Assembly: GCF_900095225.1 (NCBI RefSeq)
Contig: NZ_LT607425.1
Location: 1 to 44,980 of the forward strand
Length of the DNA stretch: 44,980 nt
Source: Pseudomonas sp. UMAB-08
Lineage (GTDB): Bacteria; Pseudomonadota; Gammaproteobacteria; Pseudomonadales; Pseudomonadaceae
Direction of reading: 5' to 3'
In this document: piece after piece, positions 25,576 to 33,770 of the stretch
Layout: each line of letters begins with the position of its first letter
Numbering within the stretch: the first letter of the stretch is position 1
Notes under the pieces: model-generated
What the model was told of the DNA's origin: nothing
The model's input: the letters and a program-made list of their open reading frames with translations, nothing else
The model's database searches: none
Made by a program: the position numbers and the translations under genes

Positions 25576-26787
25576 ATGGTGTTTGAAGGTTTGCTGCACG
25601 CGATTGGGATGATCTTTCAGATATTCCTGCTGGACCTGATTTTGTCCGGTGACAATGCGTTGGTGATTGCTCTGGCGTGCCGTGGTTTGCCAGCAAATCA
25701 GCTGAAACAGGCCGTGATGATCGGTACGGGCGTCGCCATCGTGCTGCGTGTGCTCCTGACCACATTGGCGGGCTGGTTGCTGCTCGTGCCTTTTCTCAAA
25801 CTCATCGGTGCGGGGTTGTTGATCTTTATCGCCATCAAGCTGCTGATCGAAGATCAGGTGGACGAGGAAGATAATCCTGTTGCAACTACCCCGACCACGC
25901 TGGCAGGCGCCGTTACGACTGTATTGATAGCCGATCTGGTCATGAGCATGGACAACGTGGTCGGGTTGGCGGCTGTGGCGCAGGGCAGCATCTTTTATCT
26001 GGTGCTGGGATTACTCCTAAGCGTTCCGCTGTTGATGTTTGGGAGCGTGCAGATCACCCGGCTGCTTCAGCGTCAGCCTTTTCTGGTCTCGATTGGCGGC
26101 GCGCTGCTCGGCTATGTCGCGGGTGATATCGCCGTTTCAGATCCGGCCGTGGTGGGCTGGGTGAACACCCAGTCGCCTGCGCTGAACGTGATGGTGCCGC
26201 TCCTGTGCGCGGCTTTTGTGGTCCTGCAAGCGCGCATTATTCATCGACAGCGCGCGAGGGTTCCTCAGCCCGCACCCAGGCTTCGAAAGGCGCTGCTGTC
26301 CGCATCGGAGACAATACAGCCGCGCGTTGTAGCTGAAGTTGCGCGTGATAACGTGGCGGTCGTCGTTGCTGTCGCGGACAAGGTTCCAGACCCCGTTTCC
26401 GCCCCTGGGCGTCGACCTTTCGGCGGCCCCGTACGGGTTTTGGCGGGATTAGGGATTATCAGTGTTGTGAGCTGGTTTCTGTACAGCTTCATTGGCAGCA
26501 TCGCGGGTGGCTTGCTGCCCAGGCCCGTGGCTGACAGCGCCTATGTTTGCCCCGGTGCGATTGCCACCGTCTACTATCGGCCCGGCGGCAGTGCGATACG
26601 TATTGTCACCGGGAACGGAGAAGCGGCAGGCTACGTGAGCCTTAAAAAAATTCTTTGGGAGAACCCCGCGGCTGCGGTCAGCGCGCTTCACCTCACGCCT
26701 CCCAGTGAGATAGAGAAGACCAACAGCAATGTGGTGACGCTCAGCGGCGGCAGCTTCTCGCAAATTCAGTGCGCGCGCGCCCACTAG
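25576..26787 (+). CDS. TerC-family membrane protein with an extra C-terminal domain
   Basis: This is a 403-residue protein. The first about 225 residues are a TerC/YjbE-type membrane domain with both signature repeats: LLDLILSGDNALVIAL and IADLVMSMDNVVGLAAV. Relatives export Mn2+ or load metals onto secreted proteins. A basic linker (about 225-285), another membrane segment (ISVVSWFLYSFIGSIAGGLL) and a soluble domain of about 95 residues ending in Cys follow; plain YjbE proteins lack these. I chose ATG 25576; the frame also has TTG 25558. The stop overlaps that of the converging SulP gene by CTAG. Confidence 0.85.
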   Translation: MVFEGLLHAIGMIFQIFLLDLILSGDNALVIALACRGLPANQLKQAVMIGTGVAIVLRVLLTTLAGWLLLVPFLKLIGAGLLIFIAIKLLIEDQVDEEDNPVATTPTTLAGAVTTVLIADLVMSMDNVVGLAAVAQGSIFYLVLGLLLSVPLLMFGSVQITRLLQRQPFLVSIGGALLGYVAGDIAVSDPAVVGWVNTQSPALNVMVPLLCAAFVVLQARIIHRQRARVPQPAPRLRKALLSASETIQPRVVAEVARDNVAVVVAVADKVPDPVSAPGRRPFGGPVRVLAGLGIISVVSWFLYSFIGSIAGGLLPRPVADSAYVCPGAIATVYYRPGGSAIRIVTGNGEAAGYVSLKKILWENPAAAVSALHLTPPSEIEKTNSNVVTLSGGSFSQIQCARAH

Positions 26788-28499
26788 AGCGCCGGTTCAT
26801 TATTAGTAGCATCCAGTGAACTGGCTTTTGCCCCGGAATAGCGCTCCTGCGCGACCCTGACCACATCATCCACGCTCAGCGCACACAGCATATCGATGGG
26901 TAGCCCCGGAATCTCTGCTCGAACCAATACCTGTTGCACCCGGGTTTTTAAACGGGCGAGCATCAAGTGTTTGTTCTGGTCGAGGACCACTTTGCAAAAA
27001 TCCTGTAACGCTTCCACGCTTGAACTGTCCAGGTCCGGTGACTCTTCCAGGCTCAGGATAACGGTGTGCACGCTACCGCCAGCGACCGTAATGTATTTTT
27101 GTACCTGCGCAAACACCCGCTCGGCATTCGCAAAGAAAAGACCGGTGTGTGGGCGCAGGATCAAAATACCGGGGACTGCTTGCGCCTCTGGATGAAGGGT
27201 TGTGCTGACGAAATCATGGCCATGATTGAGCTGGCCAAGGATGGTCACCGATGACTCGGACAACCGCCGCAACAGCATCACCAGGCTGACAGCGATGGCA
27301 GCCAGCAAGCCATCCAATACCCCTAATAAAAGCACGGCCAATACCGCAGCAATGACGACCAGTCGGTCGCGGTGCAACGTGAAATAAGGAGCAAAAGTCG
27401 AGGGGCGAAGCGTATGGCTGACGGCATGCACGACAATCGCCGCCACCACCGGTTCTGGGGTCAGGGCGATGGTCGGCAGAAGCGTCATCACGATGATCAA
27501 GAGCGCAAAGGCCGCAGACCAACCCGCCAGTCGCGATAAAGTCCCCGATGCCTCGTTTGCCGACGTCGCGGAGTAACCGGCGCCCACCGGCATGCCGTGG
27601 AAAAGTCCAGACACCAGGTTGGCGGCACCGAGGGCAAGCAAATCACGGTTAGGCGAGACACTGTCACCATGCTTCATCGCAAAACTGCGGATCGAGCTGT
27701 AGGACTCTGCGTAGAGAATCAGCACCATGGCGATACTGAGCTCTCCTACTCGTAACCATTCTGTATACAGCAGCGTCGGGACCGTCGGTGCGATCAGTTG
27801 CAGGTTTATGGAGCCAACCAGGCTAATGCCATACTGCGAAAAATTCAGCCATTCACCAGCCGTGATGCCGATGACAATCACCAATAGCCCTCCGGGCAGA
27901 TGTGGCACACGGGCAAACAAGAACAGCAGCAACCACGCAGCGACGGCCACCGCCACGGCGGCCCAGTTCCATGATCCTGTCTGACTGAATAATTCGGCCA
28001 TGAATCGGATAAGGTCGGTGTGCTGGGGGTGGACGCCAACCACGTGAGCGATCTGCTTGAAAATAATCACGATGGCCAGGCCGAAGGCAAACCCGCGCAA
28101 AACCGGTTTGGCGATAAAGGCTGACATGCTGCCTAATCGTGCAAGTCCCGCAACCGTGAAAAACAAACCGGTCAGCATGACCAGTGCGACGGCAATGACC
28201 AGCCGGAGCGTATTGTCCGGGCCCGCCATCGTCGCGGATGCAGCTGCCAGCACGGCGGCGGACGATGACGTTGCAGAGACGATCGCGAAGCGGCTGGTGC
28301 CGATCAATCCGTAGCAAACCAGTCCGGCAAACAGGGCGATGACCCCGGCCTGAGGCGCCAGATTAGCAATGCTTGCGTAAGCGACTGCCTCCGGTAACAG
28401 CAATCCCGCCAGCGACAAGCCGGCAATGATATCCAGCCAGGACACACGGTCGATCAGCTTTGTTTTGACAGGCCCGGACTGCGGGCTTGGTGTTGACAT
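26784..28499 (-). CDS. SulP-family anion transporter with STAS domain
   Basis: This is a 571-residue SLC26/SulP transporter. The membrane domain (about residues 15-400) holds the hallmark GLLLPEAVAYASIANLAP near the start and GMPVGAGYSATSANEASG in the middle. A STAS domain (about 435-555) with LILRPHTGLFFANAERV and SLEESPDLDSSSVEAL follows. Substrates in this family include sulfate, bicarbonate and dicarboxylates; none can be named here. I chose ATG 28499 with GAGG 8 nt upstream; ATG 28517 is the alternative. The 3' end overlaps the converging TerC-family gene by 4 nt. Confidence 0.92.
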   Translation of the reverse strand: MSTPSPQSGPVKTKLIDRVSWLDIIAGLSLAGLLLPEAVAYASIANLAPQAGVIALFAGLVCYGLIGTSRFAIVSATSSSAAVLAAASATMAGPDNTLRLVIAVALVMLTGLFFTVAGLARLGSMSAFIAKPVLRGFAFGLAIVIIFKQIAHVVGVHPQHTDLIRFMAELFSQTGSWNWAAVAVAVAAWLLLFLFARVPHLPGGLLVIVIGITAGEWLNFSQYGISLVGSINLQLIAPTVPTLLYTEWLRVGELSIAMVLILYAESYSSIRSFAMKHGDSVSPNRDLLALGAANLVSGLFHGMPVGAGYSATSANEASGTLSRLAGWSAAFALLIIVMTLLPTIALTPEPVVAAIVVHAVSHTLRPSTFAPYFTLHRDRLVVIAAVLAVLLLGVLDGLLAAIAVSLVMLLRRLSESSVTILGQLNHGHDFVSTTLHPEAQAVPGILILRPHTGLFFANAERVFAQVQKYITVAGGSVHTVILSLEESPDLDSSSVEALQDFCKVVLDQNKHLMLARLKTRVQQVLVRAEIPGLPIDMLCALSVDDVVRVAQERYSGAKASSLDATNNEPAL

Positions 28500-28604
28500 C
28501 GGTGTCGCCTCGATCATGTCGCATGGGCTCTGGTCCCGGATAAAAAAACAACCTGGGTTTACTCTTCTAATCAGGCTAAACGTACTGCCCCACTGATGTA
28601 TCGA

Positions 28605-28856
28605 TCATAACCACGATTCGACAACACGGCGGTCCAGCTCTTCCCAGTCAGCCATGCCCAACACCCTGGTCGTATTAAGGCCTCGCAGGTAGCCCCTGAG
28701 CTGATTGGCCGATGCGCGCAGGTCGTCAGACTGGACGTTATCGTTGTGTAGAGCCTCTTCGTAGAGGCTCAGGTACTCGGCAACCCGGTCGCGATACTCC
28801 GGCAACACTGCCTCGCGGATCCGGTCAAAGGTTCGCAGCTTCTGATGGGTATTCAC
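28605..28856 (-). CDS. Small conserved-looking protein, function unknown
   Basis: This is an 83-residue, mostly helical, acidic protein (TFDRIREAVLPEYRDRVAEYLSLYEEAL...). There is no signal peptide, membrane segment or known motif. It is the first of four short minus-strand unknown genes in 28.6-30.3 kb. Base use is like its neighbours, so it is probably a real Pseudomonas gene. No function can be given. Confidence 0.6.
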   Translation of the reverse strand: MNTHQKLRTFDRIREAVLPEYRDRVAEYLSLYEEALHNDNVQSDDLRASANQLRGYLRGLNTTRVLGMADWEELDRRVVESWL

Positions 28857-29052
28857 GATGACATCCTTGCTGAGTTCGAGGGCTGCTGCCTGGGTGGGAG
28901 GATCAGATTTTAATGTACCTCATACGAGGTGGCCTACTGGGCATGTAGTTGAGTAAAAAGGGAAAAAGAGATCAGGTTTACTGCGCCCGCAATAATATAA
29001 ACAGCGGTGGGCATCATCAATGACGTTTTGCGCGCTCACTGTTCTCTACTGA

Positions 29053-29087
29053 CTAAAAAGGCCTACCTTTCGGTAAGCCCTTTTTAG
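29053..29087. terminator. Bidirectional rho-independent terminator
   Basis: ACTAAAAAGG and TTTTTAGT pair around a stem with tip CTTTCGG. A-rich on the left and T-rich on the right, it can act on both strands. It lies in the gene-free stretch 28857-29160, which otherwise shows nothing to me, and probably ends the 85-residue gene to its right. Confidence 0.7.
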
Positions 29088-29160
29088 TGCGGGTGTCCGC
29101 AGTGATTAGTAAGGTATGAAAGGCGAGAGAACAGAACGAATTATTTTATTCGGTCATTCA

Positions 29161-29418
29161 TCAGGAGCGCGCTGGGGGGCTCTCGGCGTTCGCTTCGGTC
29201 ATGTTTTTTATCCGGCTTTCGACCATGTGGCCGATCTTCGAGGCGAAAAAGTCTGCCCTGCGGCTGATCGGCAAAATAACCCCGCAAACCTTGTCACTTG
29301 CTCTCAATGAGCTGAGTGTTCTTTCGTTAGCGCTCAGGCTCGAAAGTGCTTCACGCAATTCAAGCAGATTTGCGATCATTTTTGGCAGCGGGTCGTCATG
29401 GGAGCGGAGTTTGCGCAT
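29161..29418 (-). CDS. Small protein, function unknown
   Basis: This is an 85-residue protein from ATG 29418 (MRKLRSHDDPLPKM). A longer reading starts at 29517, but the part before 29418 (Arg/Pro/Gly-rich) looks non-coding, and GAGA lies 8-9 nt before ATG 29418. It is helical, with a hydrophobic middle (KVCGVILPISRRADFFASKIGHMVE). No family recognised. Confidence 0.5.
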   Translation of the reverse strand: MRKLRSHDDPLPKMIANLLELREALSSLSANERTLSSLRASDKVCGVILPISRRADFFASKIGHMVESRIKNMTEANAESPPARS

Positions 29419-29568
29419 GGTTGATTCTCGCGGTTGAACCCCTAGCATACCCAATGTCAGGGGCCTACCCGAGATCAGGCGATGACCGGGGCGCGAGGCA
29501 AGCTGCCAGTGTGCCATTCAATGCCGCTAACAGAGAGGGCAGAATGATCACTCGTCAAGCATTGCCGC

Positions 29569-29820
29569 TTAGCGATAGCTGAACAACGCACCCCGCTTGG
29601 TCAGCCGTATGTGATCCGCGGCGACGAGCAGCAGGCCAAGCGGATCACTTAGGCGGCCGTAGGTAAAGTCGCCAGAAATCATATCGAGCTGAATCAGATC
29701 CCTCAAGCCCATAAGGTTTCGCTCCGAGTTGCCCATCAGGGCAAGCGAAGACCTGAACTCGGCAATCGAGAGCTGAGAAATCAGGGATTGGAGCAGCGCG
29801 GAGTTGTTTTCGATGTACAT
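29569..29820 (-). CDS. Small protein, function unknown
   Basis: This is an 83-residue, helical protein with a Leu-rich N-terminus (MYIENNSALLQSLISQLSIAEFRSSL) and a basic C-terminus. There is no signal peptide. The 240 bp upstream (29821-30059) hold no clear gene. No family recognised. Confidence 0.5.
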   Translation of the reverse strand: MYIENNSALLQSLISQLSIAEFRSSLALMGNSERNLMGLRDLIQLDMISGDFTYGRLSDPLGLLLVAADHIRLTKRGALFSYR

Positions 29821-30015
29821 GGAATGACCCTGTGTGCACAGCGAACAGAGTGGAACGCCATAAACGTAAGAAGTCAGTGAAGTCGGTTCGTTCAGTCTAT
29901 TTGGATTTAAGCCTCCAGGCGGTACCTCACGGGTCCCTCCGCAAATCGTCAGCCCTTCGCCCTACGCCCTCGGGCGTTTGGCATCGCCGTATGCTTTGGA
30001 GGCCTGCTTATACTA

Positions 30016-30038
30016 AGTCGCGATAAATTATCCCGACT
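30016..30038. repeat. 23-bp near-perfect palindrome
   Basis: AGTCG-c-GATAA-a-TTATC-c-CGACT reads the same on both strands except for one non-pairing position in each arm and the centre. It lies 22 bp after the stop of the 75-residue gene and could be a terminator stem or a dimeric protein site. Confidence 0.5.
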
Positions 30039-30059
30039 AAAAACATGAATCACGCCACC

Positions 30060-30287
30060 TTACTCGGCTTTATTCCTGACGATCCGTCCAGACTTGATCT
30101 CATCGACATAGGCTTTTAATCGGTCTGAATCCTTGTATAAGCGATTCATCAGGTGCAGCACCGCAACAACATCCACATCGTTAATTCGCTCGGCGAGCCG
30201 ACTGATTTCGCCTGCCGTTTGCTCCAGGTTGCAGGCCACATTATTAAGGTCGCGCTTCAATTCCTGCGCTGACTTCTTGATTCCCAC
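30060..30287 (-). CDS. Small helical protein, function unknown
   Basis: This is a 75-residue charged protein predicted as one long helix or coiled coil (SAQELKRDLNNVACNLEQTAGEISRLAERIND...). No signal peptide or known motif. It is the last of the four small unknown genes on this strand. Confidence 0.55.
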   Translation of the reverse strand: MGIKKSAQELKRDLNNVACNLEQTAGEISRLAERINDVDVVAVLHLMNRLYKDSDRLKAYVDEIKSGRIVRNKAE

Positions 30288-30620
30288 GATAACCCCCTAA
30301 AAAAACGTCGCGCCAGGAGCCCGCTACGGTCCCGTGATCGCCTTGTACTGCTTCTGACGCTCATCATAAGGCAAGTGCTGCTGCATAAGCGTCTGGATTG
30401 GGATTCAGTCAGACCTTCCTGCGATTAAATCCCGGTCAGCATTCGCGCCAGCACCCGGACTTGCAGCTTGCCTGTGATCGGGTGGGTATCAGAAGAGACC
30501 GCACTCCACTCGACCTTATAGTCAGGTTGGCAAGGGCGGTCAGGCTTGCGCGGAGATTGAACAGGGTTTGTTATCTGGCAGCTCCGACGGGCGCCATGTG
30601 TTCAGCCCCAAAGGTCATCG
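30288..30620. other. Gene-free 333-bp spacer
   Basis: Open frames here on the plus strand run antisense into the DUF411 gene and have no ribosome site. I see no RNA gene or strong repeat. Confidence 0.5.
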
Positions 30621-31061
30621 TCAATTGCCGGGGTAATCCGCGATCACCCGATCAGTGCCGGAGTCAGTCAGACCTATCACCTGATACGGCTGTTTGGTCG
30701 AGCCATACTCCATGCCGGGCGAACCCGATACCATACCGGGCACCGCGACCCCAACGAGGTCGGGCTGATTCTTCAGATCGAGGATCTGTGCCACTGGCAC
30801 ATGCCCTTCGACGAACTTTCCGCCAATCATCGCGGTATGACAGGAGGCCAGGCGCGGAGCCACGCCGAGGCGCTGTTTGACTTCGCTCATGTTGGGTTCG
30901 ACATGGTCGCGCACGCTAAAGCCCTTGGCTTCAAGGTACTTGATCCACTCCTCGCAGCAGCCACAGTTTGGGTCGCGGTAAACGTCGATGACCTCAGCGG
31001 CTTGTGCTGCGCCGGCCATGAAGAGTGCAGCAAGAACAGCGATACGAAGCTTGGTATTCAT
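30621..31061 (-). CDS. DUF411 periplasmic metal-binding protein
   Basis: This is a 146-residue DUF411 protein, often found in copper, silver or mercury resistance loci. It has a signal peptide (cut near AQA-A, residue 21), then NCGCCEEW with a CxCC cluster, RLASCHTAMIGG, GHVPV, and a Met/Gly segment PGMVSGSPGME. These Cys, His and Met residues suggest soft-metal binding, most likely Cu+. AGGAG lies 7-8 nt before the start. It follows the CopZ-like gene by 27 nt and is probably co-transcribed from the CueR-type promoter upstream of that gene. Confidence 0.88.
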   Translation of the reverse strand: MNTKLRIAVLAALFMAGAAQAAEVIDVYRDPNCGCCEEWIKYLEAKGFSVRDHVEPNMSEVKQRLGVAPRLASCHTAMIGGKFVEGHVPVAQILDLKNQPDLVGVAVPGMVSGSPGMEYGSTKQPYQVIGLTDSGTDRVIADYPGN

Positions 31062-31088
31062 GGGAGTTCTCCTATTTAAAAAGAGCGA

Positions 31089-31361
31089 TTACCGGCAGCA
31101 GCAACCACCGCCTTTTCCGCCACAACCTGAGGTTTCTTTACTGGCTACACTTTCGGCTGCCGCCAGATGTGCCGGATAGCCCGCATCCTGCAGGGCTGCA
31201 AGCAGCGCATGGCTGCCCGAATCGCCGCTGACCTTCACTCGCCCGGATTGTAGATCCACTGCCACGTCACTGACGCCTTCAAGTGGGCGCAGCGCTTCGG
31301 TGACATGTTTGACGCATGAACCACAGCTCATGCCCTGGACTTGCAGTTCAACAGTTTTCAT
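31089..31361 (-). CDS. copZ: CopZ-like heavy-metal-associated copper chaperone with Cys-rich tail
   Basis: This is a 90-residue HMA-domain protein. The metal site is GMSCGSC (MxCxxC) near the N-terminus, with the ferredoxin-like continuation (VDLQSGRVKV, LLAALQDAGYPA). After the domain comes an added tail SGCGGKGGGCCCR with four Cys, not seen in plain CopZ. I chose ATG 31361 (MKTVELQVQGM). A CueR/MerR-type promoter lies about 70-100 bp upstream, supporting Cu(I)-induced expression together with the DUF411 gene. Confidence 0.88.
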   Translation of the reverse strand: MKTVELQVQGMSCGSCVKHVTEALRPLEGVSDVAVDLQSGRVKVSGDSGSHALLAALQDAGYPAHLAAAESVASKETSGCGGKGGGCCCR

Positions 31362-31429
31362 TGGTGACGCCTCACAAACAATGATCGTGGAAGGACGGGT
31401 GTACACGGCTTTTCTGTGGCCTTGGATTT

Positions 31430-31460
31430 ATTCTCAACCTTGCTGCTATGGCAAGGTCAA
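31430..31460 (-). promoter_or_regulatory. CueR/MerR-type promoter for copZ and the DUF411 gene
   Basis: On the minus strand TTGACC (-35) and GAGAAT (-10) are 19 bp apart. Between and across them is a perfect inverted repeat ACCTTGC / GCAAGGT with a 7-bp centre. The overlong 19-bp spacer and this repeat are the hallmark of promoters twisted open by CueR/MerR regulators. The regulator gene is not in the window. Confidence 0.8.
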
Positions 31461-31478
31461 GCTGCCGTCGTCACTCCA

Positions 31479-31625
31479 TCAATCGAAGCCTGGCGCAGGG
31501 GTAAAGCGTTGAATGCCACCGACGCCGATCAACGCGTCACCAGGCCTCATATGGTCGTGGTGTTCTCTGGCCAGATAGAACAGGGCGATCGCCAGCAGCA
31601 TGCCCAACGCTACGCCGGATTTCAT
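31479..31625 (-). CDS. Small single-membrane-segment protein in the copper cassette
   Basis: This is a 48-residue frame (MKSGVALGMLLAIALFYLAR, then EHHDHMRPG...). It has one membrane helix followed by a His-rich EHHDH. The start resembles small DUF2933-type membrane proteins of metal-resistance loci, but the C-terminal part does not, so it may be a truncated or frameshifted remnant. There is no good ribosome site. It lies between the Met-rich gene and the CueR-type promoter on the same strand. Confidence 0.4.
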   Translation of the reverse strand: MKSGVALGMLLAIALFYLAREHHDHMRPGDALIGVGGIQRFTPAPGFD

Positions 31626-31681
31626 CCTTGCCACGTTGGCCAGGGTGAAACCGCCGTTGCATTTACAACGCTACCTCGGGA

Positions 31682-32068
31682 TCACTTGTTCATGGGCATC
31701 GCCATCATGCTCGACTGCTGATCCATCATTTTCATCATCATGTTCATCATGCCCATGCCGTCTTTGTTGCCGGACATGCCCATGCCGTTACAGTTGTTCT
31801 GCATCATGCCCATGCTGTCTTTCATCGTTTTCATGTTCTCTTGCATGGCGGCCTGTCGTTCGGCAGGGGTTTTGGCGGCCGCCGCTTTGTCGTGTGCCGC
31901 CTGCATTTTTTGCATTTGTTCGGTCATGGCTTTGTTCTGCATGGGCATTTCGCTTGTTTGAGCTGACGTGGTCGACGACGGCTCTGGTTGTGGTTCATCG
32001 GCGGCCGAGGCCATGAGTGGGCTAGTGATGAGCAGGGCAGTGAGGATCAGTTTCAATGACATATGCAT
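31682..32068 (-). CDS. Secreted methionine-rich protein, probably copper-binding
   Basis: This is a 128-residue protein with a signal peptide (cut near ASA-A, about residue 22). A helical charged middle (MTEQMQKMQAAHDKAAAAKTPAERQAAM) is followed by a very Met-rich C-terminal third (MGMMQNNCNGMGM, MGMMNMMMKMMDQQSSMMAMPM). Met-rich stretches bind Cu+ in periplasmic copper-resistance proteins. I chose ATG 32068 with GGAG 6 nt upstream. It lies in the minus-strand copper cassette. No exact family recognised. Confidence 0.75.
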   Translation of the reverse strand: MHMSLKLILTALLITSPLMASAADEPQPEPSSTTSAQTSEMPMQNKAMTEQMQKMQAAHDKAAAAKTPAERQAAMQENMKTMKDSMGMMQNNCNGMGMSGNKDGMGMMNMMMKMMDQQSSMMAMPMNK

Positions 32069-32167
32069 GGCAATCTCCAAAGGGTGGGGACAACACAGGG
32101 AATACAAAGCCGCGCCAGAGTGGCGCAGCAAGAAGTGCGGCCGGAATTCGGCGCGCAGAAGGTCGGT

Positions 32168-32563
32168 CTAAATGTTGAAGCGGACGAAAATCAGGCGAGC
32201 GGGCGGCCTGGCGGGCGCAGGGTGCCGCAATGCAAGAAAGGCAAAAGCAGAGGGGATGACGGGGTAAAAAATCAGCAATGCAGGGATCAGTAACAGGAAC
32301 GTCCAACTGGACAGGTCAAACAGCTGAAGAGGCGATGACGGACTCACTGCAATCGCCGCATCGGCGCAGTGTTCAATGCAGCCAAGGGGGTGGGCGTCGT
32401 GGCTATCGTCATCTTGCGCGGTATTGAGCGAGACGTGGGTTGTCGAGGGAGTGTGGCTGGGCTGTGTCAGGCATCCCTGGGTCGCGGCCATACCAAACGC
32501 TAACGCCCACAGCACGATGGTGAGGCGTATGAACGCTGATTGGTGATAGCGAAACCAGAACAT
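32168..32563 (-). CDS. Small membrane protein of the copper cassette, unknown
   Basis: This is a 131-residue protein with an N-terminal hydrophobic segment (LTIVLWALAFGMAATQG). A middle with HD, HP, CIEHC (possible metal ligands) is followed by a second hydrophobic segment (WTFLLLIPALLIFYPVI) and a basic end. ATG 32563 has GGGGA about 7 nt upstream. Proteins of this shape accompany copper-resistance genes, but I do not recognise a named family. Confidence 0.6.
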   Translation of the reverse strand: MFWFRYHQSAFIRLTIVLWALAFGMAATQGCLTQPSHTPSTTHVSLNTAQDDDSHDAHPLGCIEHCADAAIAVSPSSPLQLFDLSSWTFLLLIPALLIFYPVIPSAFAFLALRHPAPARPPARLIFVRFNI

Positions 32564-32666
32564 GGAACATCCCCGGCAATAGGTCAACGGGTGGTCGCGC
32601 ACTCAACATACATCAGTCCGACGTGCCACCCTTGATCCGTATCAAGTAAAGCACAGCCAATGGTGT

Positions 32667-33377
32667 TCAACCCCGAGCCGGGACCGTCACCTCCTTTTTT
32701 TCTCCCAGCATTTTGCCTGCCAATCCGCCTAAAACGCCTCCGGCAAGGGGCGCCAACCAGAACATCCAGAGTTGGGAGATATACGCGCCACCGGCGAAAA
32801 GAGCGGGGCCGGTGCTGCGGGCAGGGTTAACCGATGTGTTGGTGATCGGTATGGAAATCAGGTGAATCAGGGTCAGGGTCAGCCCGATAGCCAGCGGTGC
32901 AAATCCCACCGGTGCGTGAGTGCTTGTGACCTTCACGATAATGAAAAGAAAGAAGAAGGTGGCGAGCGCTTCAGTCAGCAGGCAGGCCGCCAAGCTGTAA
33001 TGACCGGGACTTAATTCACCGTAACCATTGGCTGCAAATCTACCCACTTCGAACCCCGGCGCACCTGTGGCAATGAAGAAAAGAACCGCGGAAGCTGCAA
33101 TCGCGCCAGCCACTTGAGCAACAATGTACGGGATAACGTCTCCCTTCGGAATTCGCTGGCCCGCCCAGAGGCCTGCAGTGACGGCAGGATTAAAATGCCC
33201 TCCCGAGATAGAACCCACCGCATAGGCCATGGTCAAGACGGTCAGACCAAACGCGAGCGATACGCCAGCCAGTCCAATGCCTAGTTGGGGGAACGCTGCG
33301 GCAAAAATCGCGCTGCCACATCCCCCAAACGTCAGCCAAAAGGTTCCAAGAAACTCAGCGGCCATTTTCTTCTGCAT
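32667..33377 (-). CDS. aqpZ: Aquaporin Z
   Basis: This is a 236-residue water channel with six membrane helices and two half-helices. Both NPA motifs are present (GGHFNPAVT and NTSVNPARSTGPA), with the Arg of the selectivity filter right after the second. N-terminus KKMAAEFLGTFWLTFGGCGSAIFAA is typical AqpZ. Start ATG 33377 has GGAGGA upstream; ATG 33407 would add ten residues. It is a single-gene unit. Confidence 0.96.
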   Translation of the reverse strand: MQKKMAAEFLGTFWLTFGGCGSAIFAAAFPQLGIGLAGVSLAFGLTVLTMAYAVGSISGGHFNPAVTAGLWAGQRIPKGDVIPYIVAQVAGAIAASAVLFFIATGAPGFEVGRFAANGYGELSPGHYSLAACLLTEALATFFFLFIIVKVTSTHAPVGFAPLAIGLTLTLIHLISIPITNTSVNPARSTGPALFAGGAYISQLWMFWLAPLAGGVLGGLAGKMLGEKKEVTVPARG

Positions 33378-33770
33378 AGCGATTTCCTCCGGAGTGGTCA
33401 TGTCCATGAGTGGAACGACACCTGACCACTTCGAAAGAACAGGCTGGGCTTAGCATAGCAAGGCCCCGGAACTTTCAACGGGCCCCGGCATTATGTCGAC
33501 CAGCGGAAATAATCAACGTTAGATAACTTTTTTGTGCCTGGATAGTTGCTGTTGGCGTTGAGGATAAATAAGGGTATGGATTAAATTATGTAGTGTTAAG
33601 TGGGTATTACATATGACTCATTCATGAAGCACGCTGATCTACTTATCTGTTAATTGTTGCCTCGGGTCGTTATATCGTTCAGGGTCGTATTTACCGTCTT
33701 CCGTTCATTCTGAGTCTATGCTGACTTTACCGATTTCATACCTTTGCAACGCTCTGCAAGGAGGCAATCA
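33378..33770. other. Divergent spacer between aqpZ and the AI-2E transporter gene
   Basis: This 393-bp stretch is AT-richer than its surroundings (33510-33680) and holds promoters for both genes. I see no gene, and only a partial GC-rich inverted repeat near 33463-33490. Confidence 0.4.

Noticed and set aside
29832..30026. 64-residue plus-strand frame
   Set aside because: No ribosome site, Arg/Ser-rich shadow-like composition, no homology that I recognise.
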